From contig NZ_CP073714.1 in the NCBI RefSeq assembly GCF_023101145.1, positions 2,728,001 to 2,792,000 on the forward strand: a stretch of DNA of 64,000 nt. The letters are read 5' to 3'. Below, piece by piece: positions 9,556 through 18,795 of the stretch. Position 1 is the stretch's first letter. The number at the start of each line of letters is the position of its first letter. Source of the stretch: Paenibacillus pabuli (lineage in GTDB: Bacteria; Bacillota; Bacilli; Paenibacillales; Paenibacillaceae). The position numbers and the translations under genes were made by a program. The notes under the pieces are model-generated. The model did no database searches. It saw nothing but the letters and a program-made list of their open reading frames with translations, and was not told the origin of the DNA.

Positions 9556-10439
9556 AGGATCAGGCAGCCTCACTCAGAAGTATGGTCTCCATGCCTAACG
9601 AAGTGGAGGAAAGAGGAAGTAATTCACGTTCCTCCAAAATTATAACTGTTGCCAGTGGAAAGGGAGGGGTTGGCAAGTCCAATTTCACGCTTAACTTTGC
9701 ACTGAGCTTACAGGCAATGGGGCAAAAGGTATTGGTGTTTGATGCAGATATAGGTATGGCTAATATCGATGTCCTAATGGGGACCTCATCTCCCTATAAT
9801 CTGTACCATCTGTTATACCGACAGAAATCCATACAGGAAATCATACAGCTTGGTGCAAGCGGGTTGCCTTATATCGCCGGAGGTTCGGGGATGAAAGAAT
9901 TATTCTCTTTGTCAGATCGAGATCTGGAGTTTTTTGCTGCACAAGTTGAGGAGATTGCACAGGAGATGGACTATGTCATTTTTGATACAGGGGCAGGACT
10001 TTCCAGAGAAAACATGAAATTTATCGGTGCAGCCGATGAATGCCTGATCATCACCACACCTGAACCGACTTCAATAACAGACGCTTATGCATTAGTTAAA
10101 GTTATGCATGGTCAGGAAAATGCCACACCCTTTCGGATGATCGTTAACCGGGTTGAAGACCAGCAAGAGGCAGAACGGGTGGCGGATAAAATAGCTGGAG
10201 TGGCAAAGAGATTTTTACAGATCGATATCCCGCTGCTTGGATATATTTCCGAAGATGCCCAGGTTGTCAAGGCCGTTAAAAGGCAAGTCCCATACAGCCT
10301 GGCATTTCCAAATGCAAAAGCTTCAAGGGATATACAGAAACTCGCACATCACTATTTGGCTGCACCTGCTGCTCCGGGATCCGAGACCTTGACAGGAATC
10401 AGAGGATTTATGAAAAAGTGGCTGAAGCGGACAACATGA
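9552..10439 (+). CDS. flhG: MinD-like flagellar number regulator FlhG (YlxH)
   Basis: FlhG is a ParA/MinD-type ATPase that stimulates FlhF GTPase and controls flagellar number and C-ring assembly. The 295-residue protein has the deviant Walker A motif SGKGGVGKSN near residue 35, the DADIGMANIDVLMG stretch, and a C-terminal basic amphipathic tail (RGFMKKWLKR) suited to membrane binding. A ~30-residue N-terminal extension with charged residues is the usual FlhF-activating region. The start overlaps flhF. Confidence 0.95.
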   Translation: MKDQAASLRSMVSMPNEVEERGSNSRSSKIITVASGKGGVGKSNFTLNFALSLQAMGQKVLVFDADIGMANIDVLMGTSSPYNLYHLLYRQKSIQEIIQLGASGLPYIAGGSGMKELFSLSDRDLEFFAAQVEEIAQEMDYVIFDTGAGLSRENMKFIGAADECLIITTPEPTSITDAYALVKVMHGQENATPFRMIVNRVEDQQEAERVADKIAGVAKRFLQIDIPLLGYISEDAQVVKAVKRQVPYSLAFPNAKASRDIQKLAHHYLAAPAAPGSETLTGIRGFMKKWLKRTT

Positions 10440-10472
10440 TTTCTGAATAAAGGAAACAGGGGTGGAAACAAC

Positions 10473-11900
10473 ATGGCGGTGTATCAAGTAATGGTTGTCG
10501 ATGATTCCGCTTTTATGCGTAAAATTGTTTCAGATTTAATTGAGGCAGATTCGGAGTTTAAGGTTACGGCAACAGCATCAAATGGTAAGGAAGCTATTCA
10601 AAAAGCAATTGATTTGAAGCCCGATGTCATCACTATGGACGTCGAGATGCCTGAAATGAATGGGTTGGACGCATTAAAATCGATCATGAAGCAGTCCTTC
10701 GTTCCGGTGATAATGCTCTCGGGTATCAATGAACAAGGCATGAAGGAGACCATCATGGCGCTCGAGGCAGGTGCGTTTGACTTCATTCGTAAGCCATCGA
10801 TTGTGCATGATCAGGATATTGCCCAAGTAGGTAAAGCACTGGTTGAGCGGATGCGAGCAGCAATGGATGAAATCAAACGAAAAGCCGATCGTGAAGCGTC
10901 GATGAATAAACGGGATGAAGCACAGAGCAAACTGCTGCAACAATCCCAACGAGTTCAGGTTGATTCCCCTTTGCAAGACCGCAAAGGTGCTTTGAAGAAA
11001 ACAATAGAACCTTCCCAATCAGGAATGCGACATGGCAGCGGACAAGTTGAATCCTTTAGAGAAAAACCGAAGCAGCCTACTGTTCCGCAGACGAAGCAGA
11101 ATATGGGACGCTTGGACAAAACGTTGGAGTCTTTGCGAGATGCAAATAAAGCCTCTACTAGCACTGACAAATTAGCAAAACCAAACAAGCCAACCCAGAA
11201 TTCCAAAGAAAACCGGTTGTCCAATATATCTCGATTGGCAGAACAGGAGACAGCTACAGCATCAGCTGAGCCATCCAGAGATATTGCCAGGGAAATAACG
11301 TCTCATAAGGGAGCGGACGGATCATTTAACAAACTTGTGGCTATTGGTTGTTCAACTGGAGGGCCGAGAGCTCTCAAGACTTTGTTGGAGCAATTGCCAG
11401 GTGATTTGCCTGCTCCAGTCATTATTGTACAGCATATGCCGCCTAACTTTACCCGCTCCCTTGCCCAGCGATTGAATACGTTCAGTGAACTGCATGTGGT
11501 TGAAGCTGAGGAAGGCATGGTTCTACGAAAAGGAACGGCCTACATTGCTCCTGGCAGCTTTCATGTCAAAGTCAACAAAACTGCCGATGGAAGGTTCACT
11601 ATAAAGCTGACAGAGGAAGATCCAGTCAATGGACACAGGCCTTCAGTAGATACGATGTTTGAGTCGCTGCTGCCGTATACGTCATTGCAACGGCATCTGG
11701 TTTTGCTGACAGGGATGGGCAGTGATGGTGCTCGTATGATGAAAAAATTGTATGAAGCAGGTGTCACATCAACCTTTGCAGAGAATGAAGAAACTTGTGT
11801 TGTGTATGGTATGCCGCGTTCTGCTGTAGAGCTGCAATGCGTGCGTCATCTTCTGCCCTTGCAGGAGATTGCGCCTAAACTTGTTCAAGCTGTGAAATAA
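10473..11900 (+). CDS. cheB: Chemotaxis methylesterase CheB with long linker
   Basis: CheB removes methyl groups from chemoreceptors when phosphorylated by CheA. The receiver domain (residues 1-~125) carries D10-D11 and phosphorylation site D56. The methylesterase domain (~280-475) has the catalytic triad S294 (GCSTGGP), H321 (VQHMPP) and D418 (GMGSDGA). The two domains are joined by an unusually long, charged, Gln/Lys/Ser-rich linker of about 150 residues, so the protein is 475 residues, compared with about 350 in B. subtilis. It begins 33 bases after flhG and precedes cheA. Confidence 0.96.
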   Translation: MAVYQVMVVDDSAFMRKIVSDLIEADSEFKVTATASNGKEAIQKAIDLKPDVITMDVEMPEMNGLDALKSIMKQSFVPVIMLSGINEQGMKETIMALEAGAFDFIRKPSIVHDQDIAQVGKALVERMRAAMDEIKRKADREASMNKRDEAQSKLLQQSQRVQVDSPLQDRKGALKKTIEPSQSGMRHGSGQVESFREKPKQPTVPQTKQNMGRLDKTLESLRDANKASTSTDKLAKPNKPTQNSKENRLSNISRLAEQETATASAEPSRDIAREITSHKGADGSFNKLVAIGCSTGGPRALKTLLEQLPGDLPAPVIIVQHMPPNFTRSLAQRLNTFSELHVVEAEEGMVLRKGTAYIAPGSFHVKVNKTADGRFTIKLTEEDPVNGHRPSVDTMFESLLPYTSLQRHLVLLTGMGSDGARMMKKLYEAGVTSTFAENEETCVVYGMPRSAVELQCVRHLLPLQEIAPKLVQAVK

Positions 11901-11933
11901 ACGGAGTGTAACTCATGGAGGAGGTGCCTCACA

Positions 11934-14009
11934 ATGGACATGAATCAATATTTATCTATGTTTATTGATGAGTCTAATGATCATCTGCAGTCCCTTAACG
12001 AAAATATGCTTCAATTAGAAGGCAGTCCGGAGGATCTGGGAATTGTTCAGGTCATATTCCGTTCTGCTCATACGTTGAAGGGTATGGCTGCTACAATGGG
12101 TTTTGAGGATTTGGCATCATTGACGCACAAAATGGAAAATGTGCTGGATCTGGTGCGCAACGAAAAGTTGAAAATGCAGGATTTCATTTTTGATACCCTG
12201 TTCAAAAGTTTGGATGCTTTGGAGAATATGGTCCAGGATATTACCGGAGGTGGAGAAGGTAAAGCGGATGTCTCCTCCATCGTAGCTTCTCTCCAAGCCA
12301 TTGAGAGTGGTGAATGGACGGGAGGTACTGCTCCCGCAGCCGCAGTAAGTCCATCCCCAAGTACAGTAACACCAAGTGCGGTTGAACTGGACGAATTCCA
12401 GTATTCTGTATTGGATCAGTCCATAGCTGAAGGTCACCGCGTGCTTTATATTGAAGTTCTTGTCAGCGAGCAAAGCCAGCTGAAGGGTGTACGTGCATAT
12501 ATGGTCTTCGATCTGCTGGAACGCTCGGGTGAAATTGTTAAATCGTTCCCAACCGTTCAGGATATCGAACAAGAGAAGTTTGAGCGCAGTTTTTCGTTGT
12601 ATTACATAACGACCAAAGAGGCGCAGGAACTTGAAAAAGGCATTATGAGCATCTCTGAAATTGAAAGTGCCAAGGTCATTCAGCTGGATCAAGAGACTCT
12701 CCAGCAAATGACCAATCAGGCAGCAGCCACAGCTGAAGTAGAAGTTGTACCTGTTCCTGCTCCAGTAGATGCACCATCGACATCAAATTCTTCATCGAAA
12801 GAAGAACCAAAGAAACCGGCAACCACCAAAACAGCTGCACCTAAACAAGCTGCTGCACCTTCACGTACCATCCGAGTGGATATTGAACGTTTAGATGTAC
12901 TAATGAATTTGTTCAGCGAGTTATTGATCGATCGTTCGCGTCTGGAACAGTTGGCCAGTGAGACGGGCAATAATGATTTGTCCGATACGGTAGCTCATCT
13001 AAGCAGAGTCAGCACAGATTTGCAAAATATTGTACTGAAGCTGCGGATGGTTCCTGTAGATACAGTGTTTAACCGTTTCCCACGTATGATTCGTGACCTG
13101 GCTAAAACACTTGACAAAAAGATCGACCTGGTCATTTCAGGTGCCGAAACTGAACTTGATCGGACAGTAATCGATGAGATTGGCGATCCACTGGTGCATT
13201 TATTGCGTAACGCTGTTGACCATGGGGTTGAATCAATCGCAGAGCGTGTGGCAGCAGGAAAACCAGAAATGGGAACCGTTAACCTTCGCGCTTTCCATAG
13301 CGGAAACCATGTATTCATTGAAATTGAAGATGATGGAAAAGGCATTTATCGCGATAATCTTTTGAAAACAGCGATTAAGCGCGGAGTTGTCACCGAAGAA
13401 CAAGGTGCCAAAATGAGCGATGATGAAGTCAACCAGCTGTTGTTTGCACCAGGCTTCAGTACCGCTGATAAAATCTCGGATATCTCCGGCCGTGGAGTAG
13501 GCTTGGATGTTGTGAAATCCAAAATCACTTCACTTGGTGGCAATGTTACGATTCATTCGACACCGGGGAAAGGCACCAACTTCTCTGTTCAATTACCATT
13601 GACCCTGTCCATCATCGCTGCGATGCTTGTCCGACTTGGATCCGAGAAGTATGCTGTTCCGTTGTCTTCCATTGTGGAGACAGCCATTGTACAGCGTGAA
13701 CAGGTTCGCAACATTCATGGCAATAAAATGATCACGTTCCGCGAGTCCTTGGTTCCGTACCTTTCATTAAGCGAAGTTTTCGGAGTACCTGACTTCAATG
13801 ATGCGGACGAACAGGAAACGGAAATTGTGGTCATCCGTAAAGGGGAGCGTCTTGCAGCTATCGCTGTTGAAGAATTTATTGGACAGAGTGAAATTGTTCT
13901 TAAATCGATGGGTACTTATCTTCCTGCCATTGAAGGGATCTCCGGTGCAACGATTCTGGGAGACGGACAAGTAGCTCTGATTCTTGACCCTAATGCATTT
14001 ATTAAATAA
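11934..14009 (+). CDS. cheA: Chemotaxis sensor kinase CheA
   Basis: CheA is the histidine kinase at the centre of the receptor array. The order is P1 with phospho-accepting H46 (AHTLKG), a P2 CheY/CheB-binding region (about 130-250), an Ala/Pro/Lys-rich linker, the dimerisation helix pair, the ATPase domain (N box RNAVDHGVE, G1 DDGKGI, G2 GRGVGLDVV) and a CheW-like domain at the C-terminus. At 691 residues it has the normal length. An AGGAGG site lies about 10 bases before the ATG. It is followed by cheW. Confidence 0.97.
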   Translation: MDMNQYLSMFIDESNDHLQSLNENMLQLEGSPEDLGIVQVIFRSAHTLKGMAATMGFEDLASLTHKMENVLDLVRNEKLKMQDFIFDTLFKSLDALENMVQDITGGGEGKADVSSIVASLQAIESGEWTGGTAPAAAVSPSPSTVTPSAVELDEFQYSVLDQSIAEGHRVLYIEVLVSEQSQLKGVRAYMVFDLLERSGEIVKSFPTVQDIEQEKFERSFSLYYITTKEAQELEKGIMSISEIESAKVIQLDQETLQQMTNQAAATAEVEVVPVPAPVDAPSTSNSSSKEEPKKPATTKTAAPKQAAAPSRTIRVDIERLDVLMNLFSELLIDRSRLEQLASETGNNDLSDTVAHLSRVSTDLQNIVLKLRMVPVDTVFNRFPRMIRDLAKTLDKKIDLVISGAETELDRTVIDEIGDPLVHLLRNAVDHGVESIAERVAAGKPEMGTVNLRAFHSGNHVFIEIEDDGKGIYRDNLLKTAIKRGVVTEEQGAKMSDDEVNQLLFAPGFSTADKISDISGRGVGLDVVKSKITSLGGNVTIHSTPGKGTNFSVQLPLTLSIIAAMLVRLGSEKYAVPLSSIVETAIVQREQVRNIHGNKMITFRESLVPYLSLSEVFGVPDFNDADEQETEIVVIRKGERLAAIAVEEFIGQSEIVLKSMGTYLPAIEGISGATILGDGQVALILDPNAFIK

Positions 14010-14051
14010 GCACTCAAACTAAGTCTTACATTTAATAGGGAGGTTTTTTTC

Positions 14052-14513
14052 ATGGAAGAAGAGTTGAAAGTCATTGTCTTTAAATTAGGATCCGAAGAGT
14101 ATGGCATTGAGGTTGACAAGGTTCAAACCATTGAACGTATGATGCCAATTACCCGTGTTCCCAAGACATTCTCTTTTGTAAAAGGAGTTATTAACTTACG
14201 TGGTGTCGTTATTCCCGTTATCGATCTGCGCGGTCGCTTCTCTTTGCCGGAAACAGAATACACGGATCAAACACGTATCGTCATTGTAGGTGTGGATGAC
14301 ATGCAAGTAGGGTTTATCGTTGACTCCGCCAATGATGTTATTGATATTAAGCGTGATGCTATCGATAGTCCGCCTGAAGTGGTTGGTGGGGTTAAGGCAA
14401 GATATTTGCGCGGTGTAGCCAAGCTGGAGGATGCACGGTTGTTGATTATGCTTAACCTGAACGAAGTATTAAATAAAAGCGAGATTGTACAGCTGGAAAG
14501 TATTGAGGGCTAA
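14052..14513 (+). CDS. cheW: Chemotaxis coupling protein CheW
   Basis: This is a single CheW domain of 153 residues that links CheA to chemoreceptors. It shows the classic sequence with EYGIEVDKVQTIERM, the NLRGVVIPVIDLRGRF core and a FIVDSANDVIDI stretch. It has an AGGGAGG ribosome binding site and lies 42 bases after cheA; cheC begins 4 bases after its stop. Confidence 0.97.
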   Translation: MEEELKVIVFKLGSEEYGIEVDKVQTIERMMPITRVPKTFSFVKGVINLRGVVIPVIDLRGRFSLPETEYTDQTRIVIVGVDDMQVGFIVDSANDVIDIKRDAIDSPPEVVGGVKARYLRGVAKLEDARLLIMLNLNEVLNKSEIVQLESIEG

Positions 14514-14517
14514 CACC

Positions 14518-15144
14518 GTGGAACTGTTCAACCGATTTGAGGGACTCCAAATGGATGTGCTCAAAGAGGTCGGTAACATTGGAGCAGGCAACGCCGCAAC
14601 GGCGTTGTCTCAGCTCCTTAATAGACCGATTGACATGGGCGTTCCTACAGTACAGATGCTTCCTTTTGAAGAAGTTGCTGAAAAAGTGGGTGGAGATGAA
14701 CGTATCGTTGTTACCGTATTTCTTCGTGTTGAAGGCGAAGCGCCAGGTAATCTGTTCTTTATGATGGCACCTGAAGCTGCCAAAATGCTGCTGAACCGTC
14801 TTGCCGGCTTTGACCTGAAGGAAGGTCTTGCATTCACGGAAATGGAACAATCGGCTCTATCCGAAATCGGTAATATTTTGGCAGGCTCATACCTTTCCTC
14901 TTTGGCAGATTTTACAAAGCTATCTATGTATCCAACCGTTCCTGGACTTGCTATTGATATGGCAGGAGCCATTTTGAGTTATGGTCTGTTGCAGTTTGGT
15001 GAAATGGGTGATGATGCATTATTGATTGACACGTCTTTCTTTGAAGGTGAAGATCAGGTAGAGGGTCAATTTTTCCTGATTCCGGATCCGCCGTCATTTG
15101 CAAAGATATTTGAATCTTTAGGGGTGCCACTGGATCATGATTGA
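14518..15144 (+). CDS. cheC: CheY-P phosphatase / CheD partner CheC
   Basis: CheC dephosphorylates CheY-P and binds CheD in the Gram-positive adaptation system. I chose the GTG at 14518: it gives MELFNRFEGLQMDVLKEVGN, matching the family N-terminus, with GAGGG upstream. Reading from 14485 would overlap cheW for no reason. The protein has 208 residues and keeps both ExxN phosphatase motifs (EVGN near residue 16 and EIGN near 115). The C-terminal codons overlap the cheD start. Confidence 0.95.
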   Translation: MELFNRFEGLQMDVLKEVGNIGAGNAATALSQLLNRPIDMGVPTVQMLPFEEVAEKVGGDERIVVTVFLRVEGEAPGNLFFMMAPEAAKMLLNRLAGFDLKEGLAFTEMEQSALSEIGNILAGSYLSSLADFTKLSMYPTVPGLAIDMAGAILSYGLLQFGEMGDDALLIDTSFFEGEDQVEGQFFLIPDPPSFAKIFESLGVPLDHD

Positions 15145-15634
15145 GGACAAAAGCGTCGTTAAAGTCGGTATGGCGGATTTGAACATTGCTCATCTACCCG
15201 GCGTAATCCGTACGACTGGCTTGGGCTCTTGTGTGGGATTAACAATGTATGATCCGCATTTGAAGCTTGCCGGAATGGCGCATGTCATGCTCCCCACTTC
15301 AGAGATTGCTCGTGAAGGAAGTTTGAACAAAGCCAAATATGCAGACACGGCATTGCCCGAATTGTTACAAAGAATGATACAACTGGGTGCTTCTCGTTCA
15401 CGTATTGTATCCAAAATGGCTGGAGGCTCTCAAATGTTTGCCTTTTCGGGGGCAGGGGATACGATGCGTATCGGACCAAGGAATGCGGATTCTTGTAGAG
15501 AATGGTTAGATAAGCTTGGAATTCCACTTCTTGCCGAAGATACAGGCGGGAATTATGGAAGAACGATTGAAATGGATTGTGAAACTGGACTCTTGACTAT
15601 TCGAAGTGTCCAAATGGGTGTAAAGGAACTATAA
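15137..15634 (+). CDS. cheD: Chemoreceptor glutamine deamidase CheD
   Basis: CheD deamidates receptor glutamines and is titrated by CheC and CheY-P. The 165-residue protein has the catalytic Cys in GLGSCVGLTMYD (about residue 33), the His in AHVMLP and the conserved GG(S/A)QMF stretch. It overlaps cheC by 8 bases, which fits the known CheC-CheD partnership. It is followed by an unknown membrane protein rather than directly by sigD as in B. subtilis. Confidence 0.96.
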   Translation: MIEDKSVVKVGMADLNIAHLPGVIRTTGLGSCVGLTMYDPHLKLAGMAHVMLPTSEIAREGSLNKAKYADTALPELLQRMIQLGASRSRIVSKMAGGSQMFAFSGAGDTMRIGPRNADSCREWLDKLGIPLLAEDTGGNYGRTIEMDCETGLLTIRSVQMGVKEL

Positions 15635-15638
15635 GACT

Positions 15639-16082
15639 ATGATGGGAAACTACCGCATTAATCTTGGAGCAGGCATAGTCGGATTTATTCTGACTTTTTT
15701 TGTAGCTTACAGCAGCAATGTGTTGATGACCAGTTTAATTCGCGGGTTGATCGGCTTTGCAGCCTGGTTTGTCCTTGCTTATGGTTTGCGCTGGGGACTG
15801 GGATTGCTGCTGAACCCTCAAACACAGAGGAATGGGTATGGTTACGATTCACCGGATGCTCAAGAACTAAGAGGTTCACAGGTGGACATTAAACTCGAAG
15901 ATGATGGGCAAGAGCTGAACGACTTGCTCAAACCTGGACAGAATGTCTCCTCCGGGGAGAATTTGCCACCATCTGAGACGAAAGCTCCAACGGGATTTGC
16001 CCCTTTGGATCCGCCTAAACTTGTCCGGACCAAGGATCCGGAGGAGTTGGCGCAGGCCGTTCGTCACCTGACAGACAAATAA
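15639..16082 (+). CDS. Unknown two-helix membrane protein between cheD and sigD
   Basis: I do not recognise this 147-residue protein. It has two hydrophobic helices (about residues 9-26 and 30-56) separated by a short turn, then an acidic, Pro/Gly-rich cytoplasmic-looking region and a short basic C-terminal helix (PEELAQAVRHLTDK). AAAGGA lies 11 bases before the ATG at 15639; a second ATG follows at once. It sits 4 bases after cheD and 15 before sigD, so it is co-transcribed with motility genes. B. subtilis has no gene here. A role in flagellar assembly or sigma-D control is only a guess from position. Confidence 0.85.
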   Translation: MMGNYRINLGAGIVGFILTFFVAYSSNVLMTSLIRGLIGFAAWFVLAYGLRWGLGLLLNPQTQRNGYGYDSPDAQELRGSQVDIKLEDDGQELNDLLKPGQNVSSGENLPPSETKAPTGFAPLDPPKLVRTKDPEELAQAVRHLTDK

Positions 16083-16097
16083 GGAGGGTGAAAGCAA

Positions 16098-16886
16098 TTG
16101 AACGAGCGTAAAGCTTCGCATTTGAACCACGCTGACTTGTGGGAAAAGTGGAAAGAACAGGGCGATCTGGAAGCTAAGAAAAGTTTAATCGAAAAGTATC
16201 TTCACATTGTAAACTATGTATCCGGGCGTTTGGCTGTCGGTCTACCCAAAAATGTCCCGAAAGATGACCTGGAGAGCAACGGAGTCATGGGTTTGATTGA
16301 TGCGTTGGAGAAATTTGACTATGAACGTGGTTTGCAATTTGAAACGTACGCATCCTGGAGGGTGCGTGGTGCAATCCTTGATGGGTTGCGTCAGGGAGAT
16401 TGGGTTCCTCGTTCCGTGCGGGAGAAAGCCAAGCGGATCGAAGATGCTTACCAGCAGTTAGAACAGACATATTTACGCTCTGTTAGTGATGAAGAAATGA
16501 GTCAGTATCTCGACGTGTCTACGAAAGATTTTCAGCATATGCTTCAGGAAGTGGCAGTTATGTCACTTTGCTCGCTAGAAGACCCGATCCGGGAAGAAGA
16601 GTCGGAGACTCGTCTTTCATTAATGGTTGACGAAAAAGCCAAAAATCCGGATTATAAAGTCAATGAGTTCTACTTAAAAGATGCTCTGGTGCAAGGCCTG
16701 GAAAAATTAACGGTCAAAGAAAGAACGGTTGTTTCACTCTTATATTATGAAGACCTGTCTCTTAGTGAAATTGCTGAGGTAATGTCTCTTTCTCCGTCAC
16801 GCATCTCGCAGTTACACTCAAAGGCTATTTTGAGGTTACGTGGAACACTGGATAAACAGAAAGACTTGCTTATGCGTAAAGATTAA
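16098..16886 (+). CDS. sigD: Flagellar sigma factor SigD (FliA/sigma-28)
   Basis: Sigma-28 transcribes late flagellar, chemotaxis and autolysin genes. The 262-residue protein has sigma region 2 (NGVMGLIDALEKFDYERG, then FETYASWRVRGAILDGLR), the region 3 stretch WVPRSVREKAKRIEDA, and region 4 with a helix-turn-helix (LSLSEIAEVMSLSPSRISQLHSKA). It starts with TTG behind AAGGAGGG. As in Bacillus it lies near the end of the fla/che operon, so its level depends on long read-through transcription. Confidence 0.97.
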   Translation: MNERKASHLNHADLWEKWKEQGDLEAKKSLIEKYLHIVNYVSGRLAVGLPKNVPKDDLESNGVMGLIDALEKFDYERGLQFETYASWRVRGAILDGLRQGDWVPRSVREKAKRIEDAYQQLEQTYLRSVSDEEMSQYLDVSTKDFQHMLQEVAVMSLCSLEDPIREEESETRLSLMVDEKAKNPDYKVNEFYLKDALVQGLEKLTVKERTVVSLLYYEDLSLSEIAEVMSLSPSRISQLHSKAILRLRGTLDKQKDLLMRKD

Positions 16887-16953
16887 TATATAAATATGGA
16901 GTTTAGACATTTGGATATTGGGGAGTGGAAAGCCAAAAGGGGGAAGAAATGCA

Positions 16954-18363
16954 TTGACACAGCAGACTGTTCTGGAACAGTGTTTGAGCATTGTTTTATC
17001 AGATGATAAAAGTACCGCCTACCTTGAGTTTTCCAAACAGGAAGAGGGTTTTTCCTGTACACCGGAAGAGCTCGAAAAATATATAGCGAGTCAGGGTATT
17101 AAGTATGGTGTGCTGCGCGAAGCGTTGCTTGTTTTTGCAAGTCATCCTGAAACGTATGTGAAGGATCGATATAAGATCGCTGAAGGTATTAAACCGCTAC
17201 AGGGAACGGATGGATTCATCAAGGTACTGGTTGGTATGGACGATTCTAATGAACGGCGTCCTCTGGAGGCAGAGGATGGAAAAGTGGATTACAAAGAAGT
17301 GACCCGCTTAAACAATGTTCGAACAGGTCAAATTATTGCCGAACGAGTTCCTCCTGTGGACGGCACAGCGGGGAAGGCTGTAACTGGTGAAGAAATACCG
17401 TTTCGTCCAGGGAAAGAAGCACGGTTCAAAGTGGGAAAAAATGTTGTCGTTAACCCGGAAGGGTCTGCCATGTATGCCGCTCTGGATGGATTGGTTACCA
17501 AAACCGATGGCAACAAATTGAATGTGTTTCCGGTATACGAGATCAATGGCGATGTGGATTATAACACTGGTAACATTGATTTTGTGGGTACCGTTGTCAT
17601 CCGCGGCAATGTGCTTACCGGTTTTAAAGTAAAAGCAGCGGGGGATATACGTGTCGTCGGAGGTGTCGAGGGGGCGGAGTTGGAAGCAGGTGGCTCTGTC
17701 GAAATTACCGGCGGTATTATTGGTTATAACAAAGGGCTTATACAAGCAGGGCATAATGTAAAATGCACCTTTATTCAAGAAGGTAACGTCGATGCGGCTG
17801 AAAATGTCCTGGTATCCCAAAGTATTATGCATTCAACGATTCGTGCAGGTAATGCGGTAATTTGTGAAGGCACAAAAGGACTTATCGTTGGCGGTTCCAT
17901 CCAGGCTGGTGAAAACGTCTCGGCACGCGTCGTTGGCAACAGCATGTCTACTGTGACTTCCATTGAAGTCGGGGTATTGCCTAAGCTCCGCAATGAGCTG
18001 AATGACTTGCGGAAGGAAGTCAGGGAGCAGATGGATGCCTTAGATAAAACGAAAAAGGCATTGACATTATTGGATCAGTTAGCTGCTGCAGGCCAACTGA
18101 GTCCGGATAAAATGTCCATGCGAATCAAACTGAGTGCTACACAAAAATCTGCCCTTCGTCTTAGTGAGGAAACGAAAACGCGTATCTTTGAAATTGAGAA
18201 GGTACTTGAAGATACAAGCAGGGCTCGCGTCGATATTCATAAGATGATTTATGGTGGCTCTAGAATAGTTATCGGCAGATACACCAAATTTATTAAAGAT
18301 CCGATTAGTAGAATATCTTTTTATTATCATGACGGAGATATAACAATGGTTCCATTCGTTTAA
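16954..18363 (+). CDS. FapA / DUF342-type protein with right-handed beta-helix repeats
   Basis: The protein resembles the DUF342/FapA family (flagellar assembly protein A-like). I chose the TTG at 16954 because AGGGGGAAG lies about 8 bases upstream; this gives 469 residues. About residues 1-165 hold an N-terminal alpha/beta region, and about 170-320 are short Gly/Val-rich repeats (GNVLTGFKVKAAGDIRV, GGSVEITGG, AGENVSARV) of the polymer-forming beta-helix kind. The C-terminal part has a charged coiled coil (about 345-430). No signal peptide or membrane helix. Its place right after sigD suggests a motility or envelope role; family assignment is firm, function is not. Confidence 0.88.
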   Translation: MTQQTVLEQCLSIVLSDDKSTAYLEFSKQEEGFSCTPEELEKYIASQGIKYGVLREALLVFASHPETYVKDRYKIAEGIKPLQGTDGFIKVLVGMDDSNERRPLEAEDGKVDYKEVTRLNNVRTGQIIAERVPPVDGTAGKAVTGEEIPFRPGKEARFKVGKNVVVNPEGSAMYAALDGLVTKTDGNKLNVFPVYEINGDVDYNTGNIDFVGTVVIRGNVLTGFKVKAAGDIRVVGGVEGAELEAGGSVEITGGIIGYNKGLIQAGHNVKCTFIQEGNVDAAENVLVSQSIMHSTIRAGNAVICEGTKGLIVGGSIQAGENVSARVVGNSMSTVTSIEVGVLPKLRNELNDLRKEVREQMDALDKTKKALTLLDQLAAAGQLSPDKMSMRIKLSATQKSALRLSEETKTRIFEIEKVLEDTSRARVDIHKMIYGGSRIVIGRYTKFIKDPISRISFYYHDGDITMVPFV

Positions 18364-18415
18364 GTACAGCATTCAAGCACATGAAGAAATCCATTCGATA
18401 CCGTGAGGTGAGCGT

Positions 18416-18730
18416 ATGAGTTTCAAAGCGGTTGAGTTGCAGATTGCCGTACCTAGAACAAGTGAGGCAGGGCGTTATCAAAATGAAGCTCAGCAGAGAC
18501 CGGTCATTGATCAGAACCTGTTAGCAGAACAAACGGCTAAAGAAGCAAATGAAGCAAGGCAACGAAGCGAGGCAATGGATGAAACATCACACACAGATGT
18601 ACGTGATGGTCAATCTAGAAACAAAGAGCAGCAGAAGGGTATCAACGAATCTGAAGCTACTACAGTGCTGGAAACTGCCAAGCCTGCCGAGCATCCATAC
18701 AAAGGAAAACATATTGACCTGTCGTTGTAA
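18416..18730 (+). CDS. Small unknown polar protein in the sigD-distal cluster
   Basis: This protein of 104 residues is unknown to me. It is rich in Gln, Glu, Ala and Arg, has no membrane segment or cysteine, and looks largely disordered or helical, ending in a compact motif HPYKGKHIDLSL. A GTGAGGTGA ribosome binding site precedes the ATG. It lies between the FapA-like gene and a SwrB-like gene, with short gaps on both sides, so it is probably part of the motility transcript. Coding status rests on the good start site and operon position. Confidence 0.75.
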   Translation: MSFKAVELQIAVPRTSEAGRYQNEAQQRPVIDQNLLAEQTAKEANEARQRSEAMDETSHTDVRDGQSRNKEQQKGINESEATTVLETAKPAEHPYKGKHIDLSL

Positions 18731-18795
18731 TGGATTACATGTGGCTCACATGTGGTTTAGAGCCTCGATGGCTGCATTAAAGGAGAGAACCCAAT

